This document shows, in pieces, positions 18,198 through 28,040 of a stretch of DNA of 58,870 nt (its first letter is position 1; the number at the start of each line of letters is the position of its first letter). Origin of the DNA: Lachnotalea glycerini (GTDB lineage: Bacteria; Bacillota; Clostridia; Lachnospirales; Lachnospiraceae). Below the pieces are notes generated by a model that saw only the letters and a program-made list of their open reading frames with translations, did not search any database and was not told the DNA's origin. The stretch spans positions 982,311 to 1,041,180 of the forward strand of contig NZ_QICS01000001.1 of assembly GCF_003201285.1 (NCBI RefSeq), in the 5' to 3' direction. The position numbers and the translations under genes were made by a program.

Positions 18198-19574
18198 TTA
18201 CTCTTCCTCTAAGTTCCGAATTGTTTTATCGTAGATTCTCTTTAAGAAGAATATACTTAAACTCACCGAAAAAATTTCCGCTATTGGAAAAGCAAACCAA
18301 ACCGCATTCAATCCTACAAATTTAGCTAACAAATAAGCTGCAGGCAGTATAACTCCAAGCTGTCTTATTATTGAAACAATAAGGCTAAGTACTCCATGTC
18401 CCAACGCTTGAAATACGGATAATAAGATGATGCAAAATCCTGCGAAAACGAAACTGACACTAATCGTTCTAAGCGCAACCACACCAATTGCCAACATTTC
18501 ATCTGACGCATCAAACATTTTTAAAAGCTGGACAGGAAAGATTTGAAAGATTAGAAAGCCTATCAGCATAATTCCAGTTGCAATCATAACACTTAGCCTA
18601 ACGGTATCAATAATACGTCTCTTCTTTTTGGCACCAAAATTGTATGCAACAATAGGAACCATACCATTATTTAACCCAAACACTGGCATAAAAATGAAGC
18701 TTTGCATTTTGAAATAAACCCCAAATACGGATACCGCCGTGCTAGAAAACATAAGCAGTATTTTATTAAGTCCAAAGGTCATAACAGAAAAAATTGACTG
18801 CATAATAATGGATGGAAAACCTACTGAATAGATTCCCTTAATAGTCAAAAGATGTGGGCGGAAAGCTTTGAAATTCAATTGAATATCTTCATTCTTTTTC
18901 ACATTAAAGAAAATGGATAAACTCATACCGACAATCTGACCAATAACCGTTGCAATTGCTGCTCCCATTACTTCTAGCTTTGGCATTCCAAACAAACCAA
19001 ATATTAGAATTGGGTCCAGAATAATATTAATGATAGCCCCGGTTCCCTGCGAAATCATATTATAGAAAGTCTTTCCTGTTGATTGCAACAGCCTTTCCAT
19101 TGTAATTTGCATAAACATACCAAATGAAAATACCGTACAAACAAATAAGTATTGCGTCCCATATGTAATAATCTGTGCATCCTCTGTTTGACTTGCAAAA
19201 TAATTATGAGAAAATATAAATCCAAATACTGCAAATACAAGATAACTTAACAGAGCCAGAAACACTCCGTTTAATGCGGTTAAGTTTGCTTCTTTGAATT
19301 TCTTTTCTCCTAAACACCTTGATAATAAAGCATTAATTCCTACGCTTGTACCAACTCCGACTGCAATCATCAGATTCTGTATCGGAAATGCTAAGGAGAC
19401 AGCTACTAATGCGTTTCCATTTTCTCCCACCCTTGAAACAAATATACTATCTACAACATTGTACATTGCCTGTACCAACATGGAAATAACCATCGGCAAC
19501 GACATTGATATCAATAATTGATTGACAGGCATTACACCCATCTTATTTTCCTGAACTTGAATCTGCCTCTCCAT
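18198..19574 (-). CDS. MATE-family efflux pump (copy 1)
   Basis: A 458-residue membrane protein with about 12 spans in two related halves. It has MATE features: MPVNQLLISMSLPMVISMLVQ at the start, VDSIFVSRVGENG, and GMVPIVAYNFGAKKKRR at the second-half start. It exports cationic drugs or metabolites using a Na+ or H+ gradient; the substrate is unknown. The ATG at 19574 has AGGAGG nine nt upstream; a GTG twelve codons earlier would lie at the transcription start. It is a stand-alone gene with its own promoter. Confidence 0.9.
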   Translation of the reverse strand: MERQIQVQENKMGVMPVNQLLISMSLPMVISMLVQAMYNVVDSIFVSRVGENGNALVAVSLAFPIQNLMIAVGVGTSVGINALLSRCLGEKKFKEANLTALNGVFLALLSYLVFAVFGFIFSHNYFASQTEDAQIITYGTQYLFVCTVFSFGMFMQITMERLLQSTGKTFYNMISQGTGAIINIILDPILIFGLFGMPKLEVMGAAIATVIGQIVGMSLSIFFNVKKNEDIQLNFKAFRPHLLTIKGIYSVGFPSIIMQSIFSVMTFGLNKILLMFSSTAVSVFGVYFKMQSFIFMPVFGLNNGMVPIVAYNFGAKKKRRIIDTVRLSVMIATGIMLIGFLIFQIFPVQLLKMFDASDEMLAIGVVALRTISVSFVFAGFCIILLSVFQALGHGVLSLIVSIIRQLGVILPAAYLLAKFVGLNAVWFAFPIAEIFSVSLSIFFLKRIYDKTIRNLEEE

Positions 19575-19615
19575 TCTGCCATTCCTCCTATTTCTACAAA
19601 AAGCGACCACCCTCT

Positions 19616-19644
19616 ATTCTACGGTACAACAAAAAATTAGTCAA
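19616..19644 (-). promoter_or_regulatory. SigA promoter of MATE copy 1
   Basis: On the minus strand TTGACT (19644-19639), a 17-nt spacer and TAGAAT (19621-19616) lie about 40 nt upstream of the chosen start codon. Confidence 0.65.
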
Positions 19645-19798
19645 GAAAACTTTCATCAAACCCTATCTGGTATGATTCAGTTATGATAATGTTTTTTATC
19701 AAGTCTTAACTGGTAATTTTTCTTTCTTATGTTATAATTAATAACATTACTTAGTTTATCCAAAAAATATTTTATAACACCGTGGGAGAATTAAAACC

Positions 19799-20680
19799 AT
19801 GAATCGAACTTTAACATATATCATAGACAATCAATACACGCTTTATCAAATAGGTGATTTTCTTAGAGAACAAGGATATTCCCGTCATGTCATTATCCAT
19901 CTCAAGCAAACAGAAAATGGAATTTTATTAAACGGAAACTGGGTATACATTAACACTGTTCTTAATATCGGTGATTGTTTGACAGTTAATATAATAGAGG
20001 AAACTTCCTCTGAACATATCGTCCCTGTAAAAATGGATTTAAATATTATGTATGAAGACGAAGATATCATTGTTATAAACAAATCAGCTCATATTGCCAT
20101 ACACCCTTCACAAAATAATTTTGATAACACCTTAGCTAACGGATTAGCCTTTTATTATCAGGTTCAAAGTCTTCCTTTTGTTTTTCGCTGTTTAAACCGA
20201 TTGGATCGGGATACGACAGGACTCGTTTTGTTAGCCAAAAATATGTATAGCAGTTGTATCTTATCTGAAATGATAAGGAAAAGGGAAATACACCGTGAAT
20301 ACCTTGCTGTCGCAGAGGGCAGATTGAATACATTCGGAACAATTAATGCTCCGATTAATCGAAAAGATAACTCAATTATTGAACGTTGCGTTGATACAAT
20401 AAATGGTCAAAGAGCCATCACTCACTATAAGCTTTTACAATATAGAAATGACTATTCTTTGGCTTCAATTACACTTGAAACAGGACGCACTCACCAAATA
20501 CGAGTTCATATGAAGCATATCGGACATCCCTTGCCCGGAGATTTTATATATAATCCCAATTATAGGGATATTAACAGGCAAGCCTTGCATTCGCATAGGC
20601 TAATCTTTAACCACCCGGTAACAAAAAAGGCAATGGAATTTGTTGCTCCACTGCCTGATGACATGCAAATACTAATATAA
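19799..20680 (+). CDS. RluA-family pseudouridine synthase
   Basis: A 293-residue enzyme converting uridine to pseudouridine in rRNA or tRNA. An S4-like N-terminal region (about 15-65) precedes the catalytic domain. The catalytic Asp is D136 in CLNRLDRDTTGLVLLAKN (family HRLDxxTSG, with Asn for His). Later motifs ETGRTHQIRVHMKHIGHPLPGD are intact. Which site it modifies (RluC-, RluD- or other type) cannot be told. It ends only 10 nt from the convergent UPF0303 gene, with no terminator between. Confidence 0.88.
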   Translation: MNRTLTYIIDNQYTLYQIGDFLREQGYSRHVIIHLKQTENGILLNGNWVYINTVLNIGDCLTVNIIEETSSEHIVPVKMDLNIMYEDEDIIVINKSAHIAIHPSQNNFDNTLANGLAFYYQVQSLPFVFRCLNRLDRDTTGLVLLAKNMYSSCILSEMIRKREIHREYLAVAEGRLNTFGTINAPINRKDNSIIERCVDTINGQRAITHYKLLQYRNDYSLASITLETGRTHQIRVHMKHIGHPLPGDFIYNPNYRDINRQALHSHRLIFNHPVTKKAMEFVAPLPDDMQILI

Positions 20681-20690
20681 CCATAAAGCC

Positions 20691-21191
20691 TTACATTGCT
20701 TTAATTCGCGGAACTTCATCAACATGCAGATACTTGCTGATGCATTTGATAAGCAAATCATGATCTGTTACATGATCAAGTCCTGTAATAACGGCGGCAC
20801 CGATTACTCCCACCTCTTCCACACGAATTGGAAAACCTCCCCCGCAGGCGGCATAATCTTTGGAATTCACGCCCCAGTCCTCAAAGGTTTCTCCATTTTG
20901 CTGCAAAAGCATATAGGCATACAAGCTGCTTCGTTCTGTCATTTTAACCGTATTATATTTACGGCTTAGCCATTTTTCATTTAATAAATTAGTCCCATCA
21001 AAGCAATGCTGAAATATGATGTAACCGCTATTTAATCGAATACTTGCTGCAATTGCCACATCAAGCTTCTTAGCTGCCGCAACAATCATATTTCCTAGCT
21101 CCCATGCATCATCATTTGTAAAATGAGAAAATTGTAGAATTTCTTCCTGCATATCCAAAACCTTTATAGCCTCATCAATCGTTAAATTCAT
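20691..21191 (-). CDS. UPF0303/heme-degrading-domain-like protein
   Basis: A 166-residue protein of the HbpS/GlcG/UPF0303 fold. It has MIVAAAKKLDVAIAASIRLNSGYIIF near the N-terminus, YAACGGGFPIRVEE in the middle, and VGVIGAAVITGLDHVTDHDLL at the end, all hallmarks of the group. Some relatives bind heme or cobalamin; the function of this subgroup is not settled. It has a clear GGAGG before its ATG and lies just upstream of nothing coupled: trpS ends 34 nt before its start. Confidence 0.78.
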   Translation of the reverse strand: MNLTIDEAIKVLDMQEEILQFSHFTNDDAWELGNMIVAAAKKLDVAIAASIRLNSGYIIFQHCFDGTNLLNEKWLSRKYNTVKMTERSSLYAYMLLQQNGETFEDWGVNSKDYAACGGGFPIRVEEVGVIGAAVITGLDHVTDHDLLIKCISKYLHVDEVPRIKAM

Positions 21192-21225
21192 AATATTCCT
21201 CCTTTTATTGTTTCGTCTGGCTTAA

Positions 21226-22230
21226 TTATTTCACCCTATCCGGGAAACCTACCTTTCTTTGAACCTTACGAAGGGTTTTTGTAGCAAAATAATTTGCTTT
21301 TTCAGCATTATTCTTAATTACGCCGTCAATGTATTGTTTATCCTTTAATAATTCCTTTTGTTTATCTTGAATTGGCTTTAAACAATCCATCACTGTTTCT
21401 CCTACTGCAAGCTTAAAATCGCCGTAACCTTTTCCATCAAATTCCTTTTCTACTTCTTTGGTTTCTTTGCCTGTAATTGCACAATATATATCAATCAAAT
21501 TCTTGATTCCCGGCTTATCCTCAGAATATATGACATCACTGCCTGAATCAGTCACAGCACGCTTGAATTTGCGGATGATAGCATCTGGCTCATCAGTAAG
21601 ATATATGCTTCCATTTGGATTTTCATCCGACTTGGACATTTTCTTAGATGGCTCTTGCAATGACATAATCTTACGTCCCACTTTGCCCATATAAATCTCA
21701 GGTATTGTAAAAACATCGCCGTAAATACTGTTAAATCTTGTTCCGATATCTCTTGCAATTTCTAAATGCTGCATCTGATCAATTCCAACCGGCACTACAT
21801 CTGTCTGATATAATAAAATATCTGCTGCCATTAAAACCGGATAAGTGAAAAGTCCAGAATTAATATTGTCGGCATTTTTTGCTGATTTATCCTTAAACTG
21901 TGTCATTCTGTTCAGCTCACCCATATAAGTAAAGCAGTTAAGAATCCATGATAATTCGGCATGTGCAGAAACATGCGACTGATAATAAATACAGTTTTTC
22001 TCTGCATCAAGTCCCGCCGCTATGTAAAGAGTCAGAAGTTCTCTTGCCCTTTTTCGCAAAGTTGCCGGATCCTGTCTTACCGTAATGGAGTGTAAATCAA
22101 CTACACTAAAAAAACATTCGTATTCATCGCCTATATTAACCCAGTTTTTTAACGCACCTAAATAATTCCCAATTGTTAAATTACCGGTTGCCTGCATGCC
22201 GCTAAAAAGTACTTTCTTATCACCAATCAT
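21226..22230 (-). CDS. trpS: tryptophanyl-tRNA synthetase
   Basis: A 334-residue class I synthetase charging tRNA-Trp. The HIGH-type motif is TGNLTIGNYLG (residues about 14-24). The KMSKS motif is KKMSKSDENPNG. Other family segments, ADILLYQTDVVPVGIDQMQH, are present. The ATG at 22230 is chosen because GGAGG lies seven nt upstream; an in-frame start 11 codons earlier would lie in the leader hairpin region. It is preceded by a short leader with a terminator-like hairpin and no T-box. Confidence 0.96.
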   Translation of the reverse strand: MIGDKKVLFSGMQATGNLTIGNYLGALKNWVNIGDEYECFFSVVDLHSITVRQDPATLRKRARELLTLYIAAGLDAEKNCIYYQSHVSAHAELSWILNCFTYMGELNRMTQFKDKSAKNADNINSGLFTYPVLMAADILLYQTDVVPVGIDQMQHLEIARDIGTRFNSIYGDVFTIPEIYMGKVGRKIMSLQEPSKKMSKSDENPNGSIYLTDEPDAIIRKFKRAVTDSGSDVIYSEDKPGIKNLIDIYCAITGKETKEVEKEFDGKGYGDFKLAVGETVMDCLKPIQDKQKELLKDKQYIDGVIKNNAEKANYFATKTLRKVQRKVGFPDRVK

Positions 22231-22254
22231 TGTATATCCTCCAATTAAAAAGCA

Positions 22255-22331
22255 CACATCCATAAGGACGTGTAACTTTTGTTTTATGAATTATCTGTAT
22301 TCAGTTTACTATTTTGAATAATAATTGTCAA
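22255..22331 (-). promoter_or_regulatory. trpS promoter and terminator-like leader hairpin
   Basis: On the minus strand TTGACA (22331-22326) and TAAACT (22308-22303) are 17 nt apart. The leader then carries a hairpin, CACGTCC-TTAT-GGATGTG (22272-22255, one G-T pair), followed by GCTTTTT, ending about 10 nt before the trpS ribosome-binding site. It may end the upstream transcript, attenuate trpS, or both. It lacks T-box sequences. Confidence 0.55.
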
Positions 22332-22336
22332 ATGTA

Positions 22337-24577
22337 TTATTTCCTCTTGCCCAATAAGACTGATAATTTATTCCTGTGATTCCACAACAGTAAACTCAGC
22401 AACGTTAAAATTGAAACAGCAGTGCACAAATCCCACAGCTTTCTGCCACGATATTTGATAGTAAGTACTCCTTTTGTATCTGCTGGTACATCAATCCTCA
22501 TAACATTATTTTCTCCTCTTTCAATTGTAAGTCTTGTACCTGACTCCAATTCAGCTATATAGCCAGGATAATACAATAATGGTACTTCAATATATTCTTG
22601 ATTTGTACTTGTATTTTCTAAATCTAATACAATTGATCCTAGGTTTCTGGAATAATTGGTAATGAGCAGCCTGTCACTAGATGTTTGTGTTATATCTCCT
22701 CGTTCTTTAATCAGATCAGGATTTGTATCTGTATAAAGGTATTCTCCGCCAGCTATTCGATTCTCGTCAATTGTTTCTCCACGGTAAACTGTAATTTTGC
22801 CTGTATTAAAATCATCTAAAAACATTCCGGCTGGTATGATACCGACAGCCAAACTCACAATAATCATTAATTTTCTTAGCTCTTCGCTCTTGAATAAATA
22901 ATAAATTCCATACGCACCTGCGATAGAAAAGAATGCCGTAGCATAGGCTAGTAATCTCCATGGAAATTGAACCTTTGTCACTACATCATGAAGCATAGGA
23001 ATACTTTGTAAATATTCCCATGGAAATAAATAAGTAGTTGCAAAGGCAGTTAAAGAACCAAATAGAATCAACACTCCCACTACTTTTCTTTCTTCTCGGG
23101 CTTCAATATTTTTATTAAAAATATTATATAAAGCAAGAATTACTGTCACAATTAATATAATGCCTATATGTGTTGGCATAACATTTCCAGTAGCAGCTCC
23201 TACTACATTTCTGGTTCCTGTGGCTCCGGTAAAAGATTCAAACAACTGTGAAATATAAAGTGCATAATTAGCAACTGGTTCTTCTAGCTGCTCCAAATTG
23301 ATATCCTCTTTCATAAGCTGTAAAAACGGAATCAAAAACCAAATATTTAATAACAGGCAGGCCAAAACCGCTTTCACACACGAAAAGAAACGTTTCTTGT
23401 TGAGCAGTTTTTTTATACATATCATGCATGCTATCAGGATAAGAGGAATTGTAAATACCATAGTAAGGATATGACTTTGTAACACACCTGTCACTCCTGC
23501 CACTGCATATTTCCATTTTGTCTCATCGCCATACAAAAGTTCATAAATACCATATATAATCAAAGGTATAAATGTCATTGCCAGAACTTCTCCAAGTGCA
23601 AAACGTGTATACATATCACATAAATGGTAAATAGATAACACGTAAAATGCACTGCTTATAATACCAATATATCTTGATTTGGAAATCTTAAAGGCGGCTA
23701 AATACATAAAATATGCAGTCATAAAATTAATAAGAATACAAAAAGCTTGAACCGCGCTTACTAAAGACACTCCCATTATTCTTAACAGTGCCGGAATATA
23801 TAAAAATAATTCTGGATAAAAGAACGGACTTGCATATCCATACCCTTCCAATAAACCTGTATGGATTCGAACAGGAAATTGTCCGCTAAGCAGTGCATTT
23901 TTAATTCCTTGAATTCGATTTAAATGATAATTAATATCATGCCCCCATATAAGAGAATTACCTAAAAGGATATAGCTTGAGCATACAGTTATAATAATCA
24001 ATGCTAAAGCAACCTCTAGCTTTTCCTTTCTATTCTGAATATTTTTTCCATATCCTAAGATTCCTATTGCTGTACAAATTAATGCAAAAATAAACACTGT
24101 CATTAGGCTGTCATTATAAATATTCTCAACACTTTCTATCTCAACACTTTCCAGTATGAACGTGCCTATACCACCAAATTCTACCTCGAATTTTAAATTT
24201 TCTATATCCTTTTTTGCTATAATACGTATTTCTTTTGATGTTTCTTCATAATATAAACAACTTTCTTCTTCACTTAGAACTACATCATTACCATCTATTT
24301 TAGAAGTAATATTAACATAATTTTTATTGGTATCTGCCTTATAATGAATGGTTAAGATATACTCACCTTTATCTAAATTTACATCAGGGCCATTCGCAAA
24401 GACGCCCGCATTTGTCTCATCACCATATATGGTTGCACTATATCGGTTCTGAGCAGAAGCATTTGTTATATTAAAAGAATTCATCAAAAACATGCGATCG
24501 TATTTATCATTTCCTTTATTTAACGCTAATATAATCAATATCACTGCACAAATTATGATATAAGTCCTCTTTTTCAT
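22337..24577 (-). CDS. large polytopic membrane protein, GT-C glycosyltransferase-like
   Basis: A 746-residue protein. The N-terminal signal/anchor (residues 5-19) is followed by an extracellular beta-rich domain to about 150 with a GEYILTIHYKA motif. About ten or more spans follow, with the conserved luminal stretch WGHDINYHLNRIQGIKNAL and SPFFYPELFLYIPALLR, then a C-terminal extracellular domain and final span. This build matches the 6-pyruvoyl-tetrahydropterin-synthase-related/GT-C membrane family common in Firmicutes. The conserved D in WGHD is the likely catalytic acid. The acceptor is unknown; cell-surface polymer glycosylation is inferred. Confidence 0.7.
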   Translation of the reverse strand: MKKRTYIIICAVILIILALNKGNDKYDRMFLMNSFNITNASAQNRYSATIYGDETNAGVFANGPDVNLDKGEYILTIHYKADTNKNYVNITSKIDGNDVVLSEEESCLYYEETSKEIRIIAKKDIENLKFEVEFGGIGTFILESVEIESVENIYNDSLMTVFIFALICTAIGILGYGKNIQNRKEKLEVALALIIITVCSSYILLGNSLIWGHDINYHLNRIQGIKNALLSGQFPVRIHTGLLEGYGYASPFFYPELFLYIPALLRIMGVSLVSAVQAFCILINFMTAYFMYLAAFKISKSRYIGIISSAFYVLSIYHLCDMYTRFALGEVLAMTFIPLIIYGIYELLYGDETKWKYAVAGVTGVLQSHILTMVFTIPLILIACMICIKKLLNKKRFFSCVKAVLACLLLNIWFLIPFLQLMKEDINLEQLEEPVANYALYISQLFESFTGATGTRNVVGAATGNVMPTHIGIILIVTVILALYNIFNKNIEAREERKVVGVLILFGSLTAFATTYLFPWEYLQSIPMLHDVVTKVQFPWRLLAYATAFFSIAGAYGIYYLFKSEELRKLMIIVSLAVGIIPAGMFLDDFNTGKITVYRGETIDENRIAGGEYLYTDTNPDLIKERGDITQTSSDRLLITNYSRNLGSIVLDLENTSTNQEYIEVPLLYYPGYIAELESGTRLTIERGENNVMRIDVPADTKGVLTIKYRGRKLWDLCTAVSILTLLSLLLWNHRNKLSVLLGKRK

Positions 24578-24734
24578 TGCTTTCTCCTTTTCTTTTGTAA
24601 TAATTCGGACTAAATACTTAGCTATAATAGATAAGCTTTATTCAAAGTACAATATATGATACAATATATGTTGTCATATTTCAAACAGAAAATGAAATAG
24701 AATGACAAATTACTTTTTTAATAAGGAGGTTTTT

Positions 24735-25214
24735 ATGGAGAAAATAACCAGCTTTACAATTGACCATATTAAATTGATACCAGGAGTATATGTATCACGA
24801 AAAGACCCGGTTGGGGATGGCCTTATCACTACCTTTGATATCCGCATGACTAAGCCAAATGGTGAACCGGTCATGAACACCGCTGAAATGCATGCAATTG
24901 AACATTTAGCCGCTACCTTTCTCAGAAATCATAAGGAATATGGAAATAAAATTATTTACTTTGGACCTATGGGCTGTAGAACCGGCTTTTATCTTCTTCT
25001 TTCAGGTGATTACGAATCCAGGGTTATCATTCCTTTATTAACCGAGATGTTTGAATTTATAAGAGATTACAAAGATGAGATACCCGGTGCAAGTGCAAAG
25101 GATTGTGGTAACTATCTGGATATGAATCTTCCTATGGCAAATTATCTTTCTAATAAATTCTTAAATGATGTATTATATCAAATTGACGAAACTCGTCTTG
25201 TTTATCCCAAATAA
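24735..25214 (+). CDS. luxS: S-ribosylhomocysteine lyase (autoinducer-2 synthase)
   Basis: A 159-residue LuxS that splits S-ribosylhomocysteine into homocysteine and DPD, the AI-2 precursor. Zinc ligands H53, H57 (MHAIEH) and C124 (AKDCGNY) and the catalytic C81 (FGPMGCRTG) and E56 are all present. The ATG at 24735 has AAGGAGG five nt upstream, and the protein then starts at the usual family position. It is monocistronic, flanked by its own terminator; no pfs or met gene is adjacent. It runs convergent with the second MATE gene. Confidence 0.96.
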   Translation: MEKITSFTIDHIKLIPGVYVSRKDPVGDGLITTFDIRMTKPNGEPVMNTAEMHAIEHLAATFLRNHKEYGNKIIYFGPMGCRTGFYLLLSGDYESRVIIPLLTEMFEFIRDYKDEIPGASAKDCGNYLDMNLPMANYLSNKFLNDVLYQIDETRLVYPK

Positions 25215-25244
25215 GATATTTCGTTGAAACCTTATCTTTTTTTG
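25213..25244 (+). terminator. luxS terminator
   Basis: AAGATA and TATCTT pair around a nested TTTC/GAAA stem and are followed by T7. The stem begins inside the luxS stop codon. Confidence 0.75.
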
Positions 25245-25322
25245 TCTCTGCTTAAGAGGATATTTTGATTAGCAACAATTACGTAATAACTTTGTCTGCA
25301 TGTATGCTTACTCTTTACATTA

Positions 25323-25357
25323 ATTAATAGGGAAATCCAGAAAATTTCCCTATTAAT
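25323..25357 (-). terminator. terminator of MATE copy 2
   Basis: A 14-bp perfect inverted repeat, ATTAATAGGGAAAT / ATTTCCCTATTAAT, with a 7-nt loop lies downstream of the MATE stop on the minus strand. The U tract is weak. Confidence 0.6.
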
Positions 25358-25414
25358 ATAATCCAATAATATTCTTCTGCTCCCATGGCGAATTCATGAT
25401 ATTTTCTAAATGCT

Positions 25415-26791
25415 TCAATTGCAATCGATAGCAGATCTTTCATTTCCTTTTTTCCTTAACTCTGGAATCACAGTAATAAGCATCGTAATAAAGCAAGCTA
25501 AACCACCAATAAAATTTGAAATTGGTTCTGCTAAAAACACCCCATTAGTTCCAAGATTACTAATATGGGGCAGCCATATTGTCAGCGGTATTACGATAAC
25601 TGCTTTTCTTAGCAGAGAGAAAAAGACTGCCTGTTTTGCTTTTCCCAATGCAACAAAGGTTGACTGACCTGAAAATTGAAATGCCATCATAAAAAATCCA
25701 AAATAGTATATCTTAAGAGCGGGAATGGCTGCATTAACCAAATCCGTATCCTTATTGAAAATCTCTATGAAAAAGTTTGGAAAAATATTTAAAATTCCCC
25801 AAGCAATTAATGTATAAGCAATACAGACGGATGACATAAATTGAATGGCCGTTTTTACTCTTCCATATTCTTTTGCTCCATAATTGTATCCAATAACAGG
25901 TTGTGCACTATTTGTTATACCCATAACCGGCATAGAAATGACCTCTCTTATCGAATTAATTACAGTCATAACACCAATATATAAATCTCCGCCGTAGGTT
26001 TGCAAGGTTGCATTACACATAATCTGAACTGCTCCATTTGTAATAGACATAATGAAACCGGATAAGCCCAAAGATAAAATCTTTTTAATTCGATCTACAT
26101 TTAGTTGCAAACATTTCACCTTAAGTCTTAGAATTGTCTTTTTTCCTACTAAGAATTTTATAATCCATATGGCTGATAATGCTTGTGATATGACGGTTGC
26201 CAACGCAGCACCTTTGATTCCCATACCAAATGCAAAAATAAAAATCGGATCTAATATAATATTAGCAATAGCCCCTATGACAACTGTAAACATCCCTATT
26301 CTTCCAAAGCCCTGCGCATTAATAAAACTATTCATGCCCAGTCCTATTAATACAAATACCGTTCCAATTAGATATATTTTCAAATACGCATCGGCAAAAG
26401 GATAGGTTGCACTGCTTGCACCAAACAAAAAGAGCAAAGGTCGTCTAAAAAGATAGGTATTAGTTGTTAAAATAACTGAAAATATCAATAAAATACAAAA
26501 GGAATTTCCCAATATATATTCTGCTTCCTTTTCATTTTGATTGCCTCTTTCTATAGAAAATAGTGGAGTTCCTCCCATACCTATCAAATTTGCAAATGCA
26601 GTAATAATAGTAATAATAGGAAATGCCAGACCAAGGCCTGTCAATGATAAAGTAGCATTCTCAGGAATTTTCCCTATGTAAATACGATCCACTATATTAT
26701 ATAAAACATTGATTAATTGTGCCATTGTCATTGGAAATGCTAGATTTAAAATATTTTTTATAACACTCCCCTTAGAAAAATCATTCTTCAT
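25415..26791 (-). CDS. MATE-family efflux pump (copy 2)
   Basis: A 458-residue pump with about 12 spans. MATE features are MTMAQLINVLYNIVDRIYIGKIP at the N-terminus and GITNSAQPVIGYNYGAKEYGR at the second-half start. It differs clearly from the other two MATE proteins in the window (copy 1 has VVDSIFVSRVG, this one IVDRIYIGKIP), so they are old paralogues. Its substrate is unknown. The stop of the upstream mutY gene is 20 nt before its start, so the two are probably co-transcribed. Confidence 0.9.
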   Translation of the reverse strand: MKNDFSKGSVIKNILNLAFPMTMAQLINVLYNIVDRIYIGKIPENATLSLTGLGLAFPIITIITAFANLIGMGGTPLFSIERGNQNEKEAEYILGNSFCILLIFSVILTTNTYLFRRPLLFLFGASSATYPFADAYLKIYLIGTVFVLIGLGMNSFINAQGFGRIGMFTVVIGAIANIILDPIFIFAFGMGIKGAALATVISQALSAIWIIKFLVGKKTILRLKVKCLQLNVDRIKKILSLGLSGFIMSITNGAVQIMCNATLQTYGGDLYIGVMTVINSIREVISMPVMGITNSAQPVIGYNYGAKEYGRVKTAIQFMSSVCIAYTLIAWGILNIFPNFFIEIFNKDTDLVNAAIPALKIYYFGFFMMAFQFSGQSTFVALGKAKQAVFFSLLRKAVIVIPLTIWLPHISNLGTNGVFLAEPISNFIGGLACFITMLITVIPELRKKGNERSAIDCN

Positions 26792-26811
26792 TCGTTTTCT
26801 AGACTCCTCCT

Positions 26812-27972
26812 CTATTGTATATATCCTCTATAAGCATCAAACGCAGACGGCAGTGCATAATCCTTAAGCTGCTTAGCCTGGATCCATGTCAAATCCTGTT
26901 GCTTTGTTGCCCCTGAGTATACTAACAACTCATTAATTTGAGCTTTTGCATCTTCCACCTTGGCTGACTCTTTTTTTTGTATCAGCTTAATATGATAGCC
27001 TTTCATATGCCATTCAATATGAGAAAATATATGTTTACTTTCTTCCAACGGCTCTATTGCAATGTCAAAATTATTCTGATAACACTGTATGAAAGTCTGC
27101 AAGTACTTTTTAATCTGCAAAGTACTTTTCTTTCCTTCCAAACTAGGCAATTGCCACATTCCTGCCAACAAGCCCTTTTGCATCCTCTTTTGTATCGCAT
27201 AATAATTGATTAACCGCTCACTTCTCTCTTTTTTTTCTATATATTGAAATTCAATTAATAATAGCGTTTTATCTTCTATTTTTCTTGATTTTTTGGGTGA
27301 TTTGACTGGAATTTTCATCTGTATTCCCTCTTGAAAAGCCTTGCACAAATGCATTACAGGACACTGTTCACACAACGGCTTACCGTTTGGAATGCAAATC
27401 ACCGCTCCAAGCTCCATAAGTGACTGGTTGAAATCTCCCGGTCGATCCTCTGGCATAATTTCCCTTAAATCATTTTCTAGCTGCCTTTTCACTGCTGCCT
27501 TAGTGATATCATCATAGCTTCCCGCAATACGCTTGGCCACCCGAAGTACATTGCCATCCACGGATGGAACAGGAATATTATATACATTTGATGCAATTGC
27601 TCCTGCCGTATAAGAGCCAATACCCGGAAGCTTTAGCAGCTCCTGATAATCAGAAGGTAACTGTCCTTGATAGTCTTTCATAATAATTTGTGCCGCCTTT
27701 TGTAAATTTCGAACACGATTATAGTATCCTAGACCTTCCCACAACTTTAAAAGCCGTTCTTCTTCACATTCTGCAAGTGCTTTGATGTCTGGTAATTCCT
27801 CCACAAAATGATCAAAATAAGTCTTTACTGCTTCTACTCTGGTCTGTTGTAGCATGATTTCAGATATCCATATATAATATGCACTAGGCTCAATTCGCCA
27901 GCGCAAAATTCTGGCGTTATAATCAAACCAATGCAATAAATATTCAACCGTTTCACTGTAATCGTATTGCAT
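26812..27972 (-). CDS. mutY: A/G-specific adenine glycosylase
   Basis: A 386-residue base-excision-repair enzyme that removes adenine opposite 8-oxoguanine. The catalytic Glu is in LQQTRVEAV. The helix-hairpin-helix is LLKLPGIGSYTAGAIAS, and the catalytic Asp is in VPSVDGNVLRV. The 4Fe-4S cysteines follow as C-x6-C-x2-C-x5-C in CIPNGKPLCEQCPVMHLC. The C-terminal NUDIX-like domain (about 220-375), which reads the oxoguanine, is present. Length is normal. It precedes MATE copy 2. Confidence 0.95.
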   Translation of the reverse strand: MQYDYSETVEYLLHWFDYNARILRWRIEPSAYYIWISEIMLQQTRVEAVKTYFDHFVEELPDIKALAECEEERLLKLWEGLGYYNRVRNLQKAAQIIMKDYQGQLPSDYQELLKLPGIGSYTAGAIASNVYNIPVPSVDGNVLRVAKRIAGSYDDITKAAVKRQLENDLREIMPEDRPGDFNQSLMELGAVICIPNGKPLCEQCPVMHLCKAFQEGIQMKIPVKSPKKSRKIEDKTLLLIEFQYIEKKERSERLINYYAIQKRMQKGLLAGMWQLPSLEGKKSTLQIKKYLQTFIQCYQNNFDIAIEPLEESKHIFSHIEWHMKGYHIKLIQKKESAKVEDAKAQINELLVYSGATKQQDLTWIQAKQLKDYALPSAFDAYRGYIQ

Positions 27973-27996
27973 TTTCTAATTCCTTTCATTCAAAAA

Positions 27997-28022
27997 GCCT
28001 CTACTTCTGATAAAATAGAGGC
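27997..28022 (-). terminator. terminator of the DUF3298-type lipoprotein gene
   Basis: GCCTCTA and TAGAGGC form a 7-bp stem followed on the minus strand by TTTTT. Confidence 0.75.
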
Positions 28023-28040
28023 ACTTTATTATGTTCTAAA

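Noticed and set aside
19590-19625. T-box-like AGGGTGG on the minus strand upstream of MATE copy 1
   Set aside because: The sequence reads AGGGTGGTCGC, not AGGGTGG-N-ACCGCG; it lies just at the transcription start of the promoter at 19616-19644, so no leader exists to hold a T-box.
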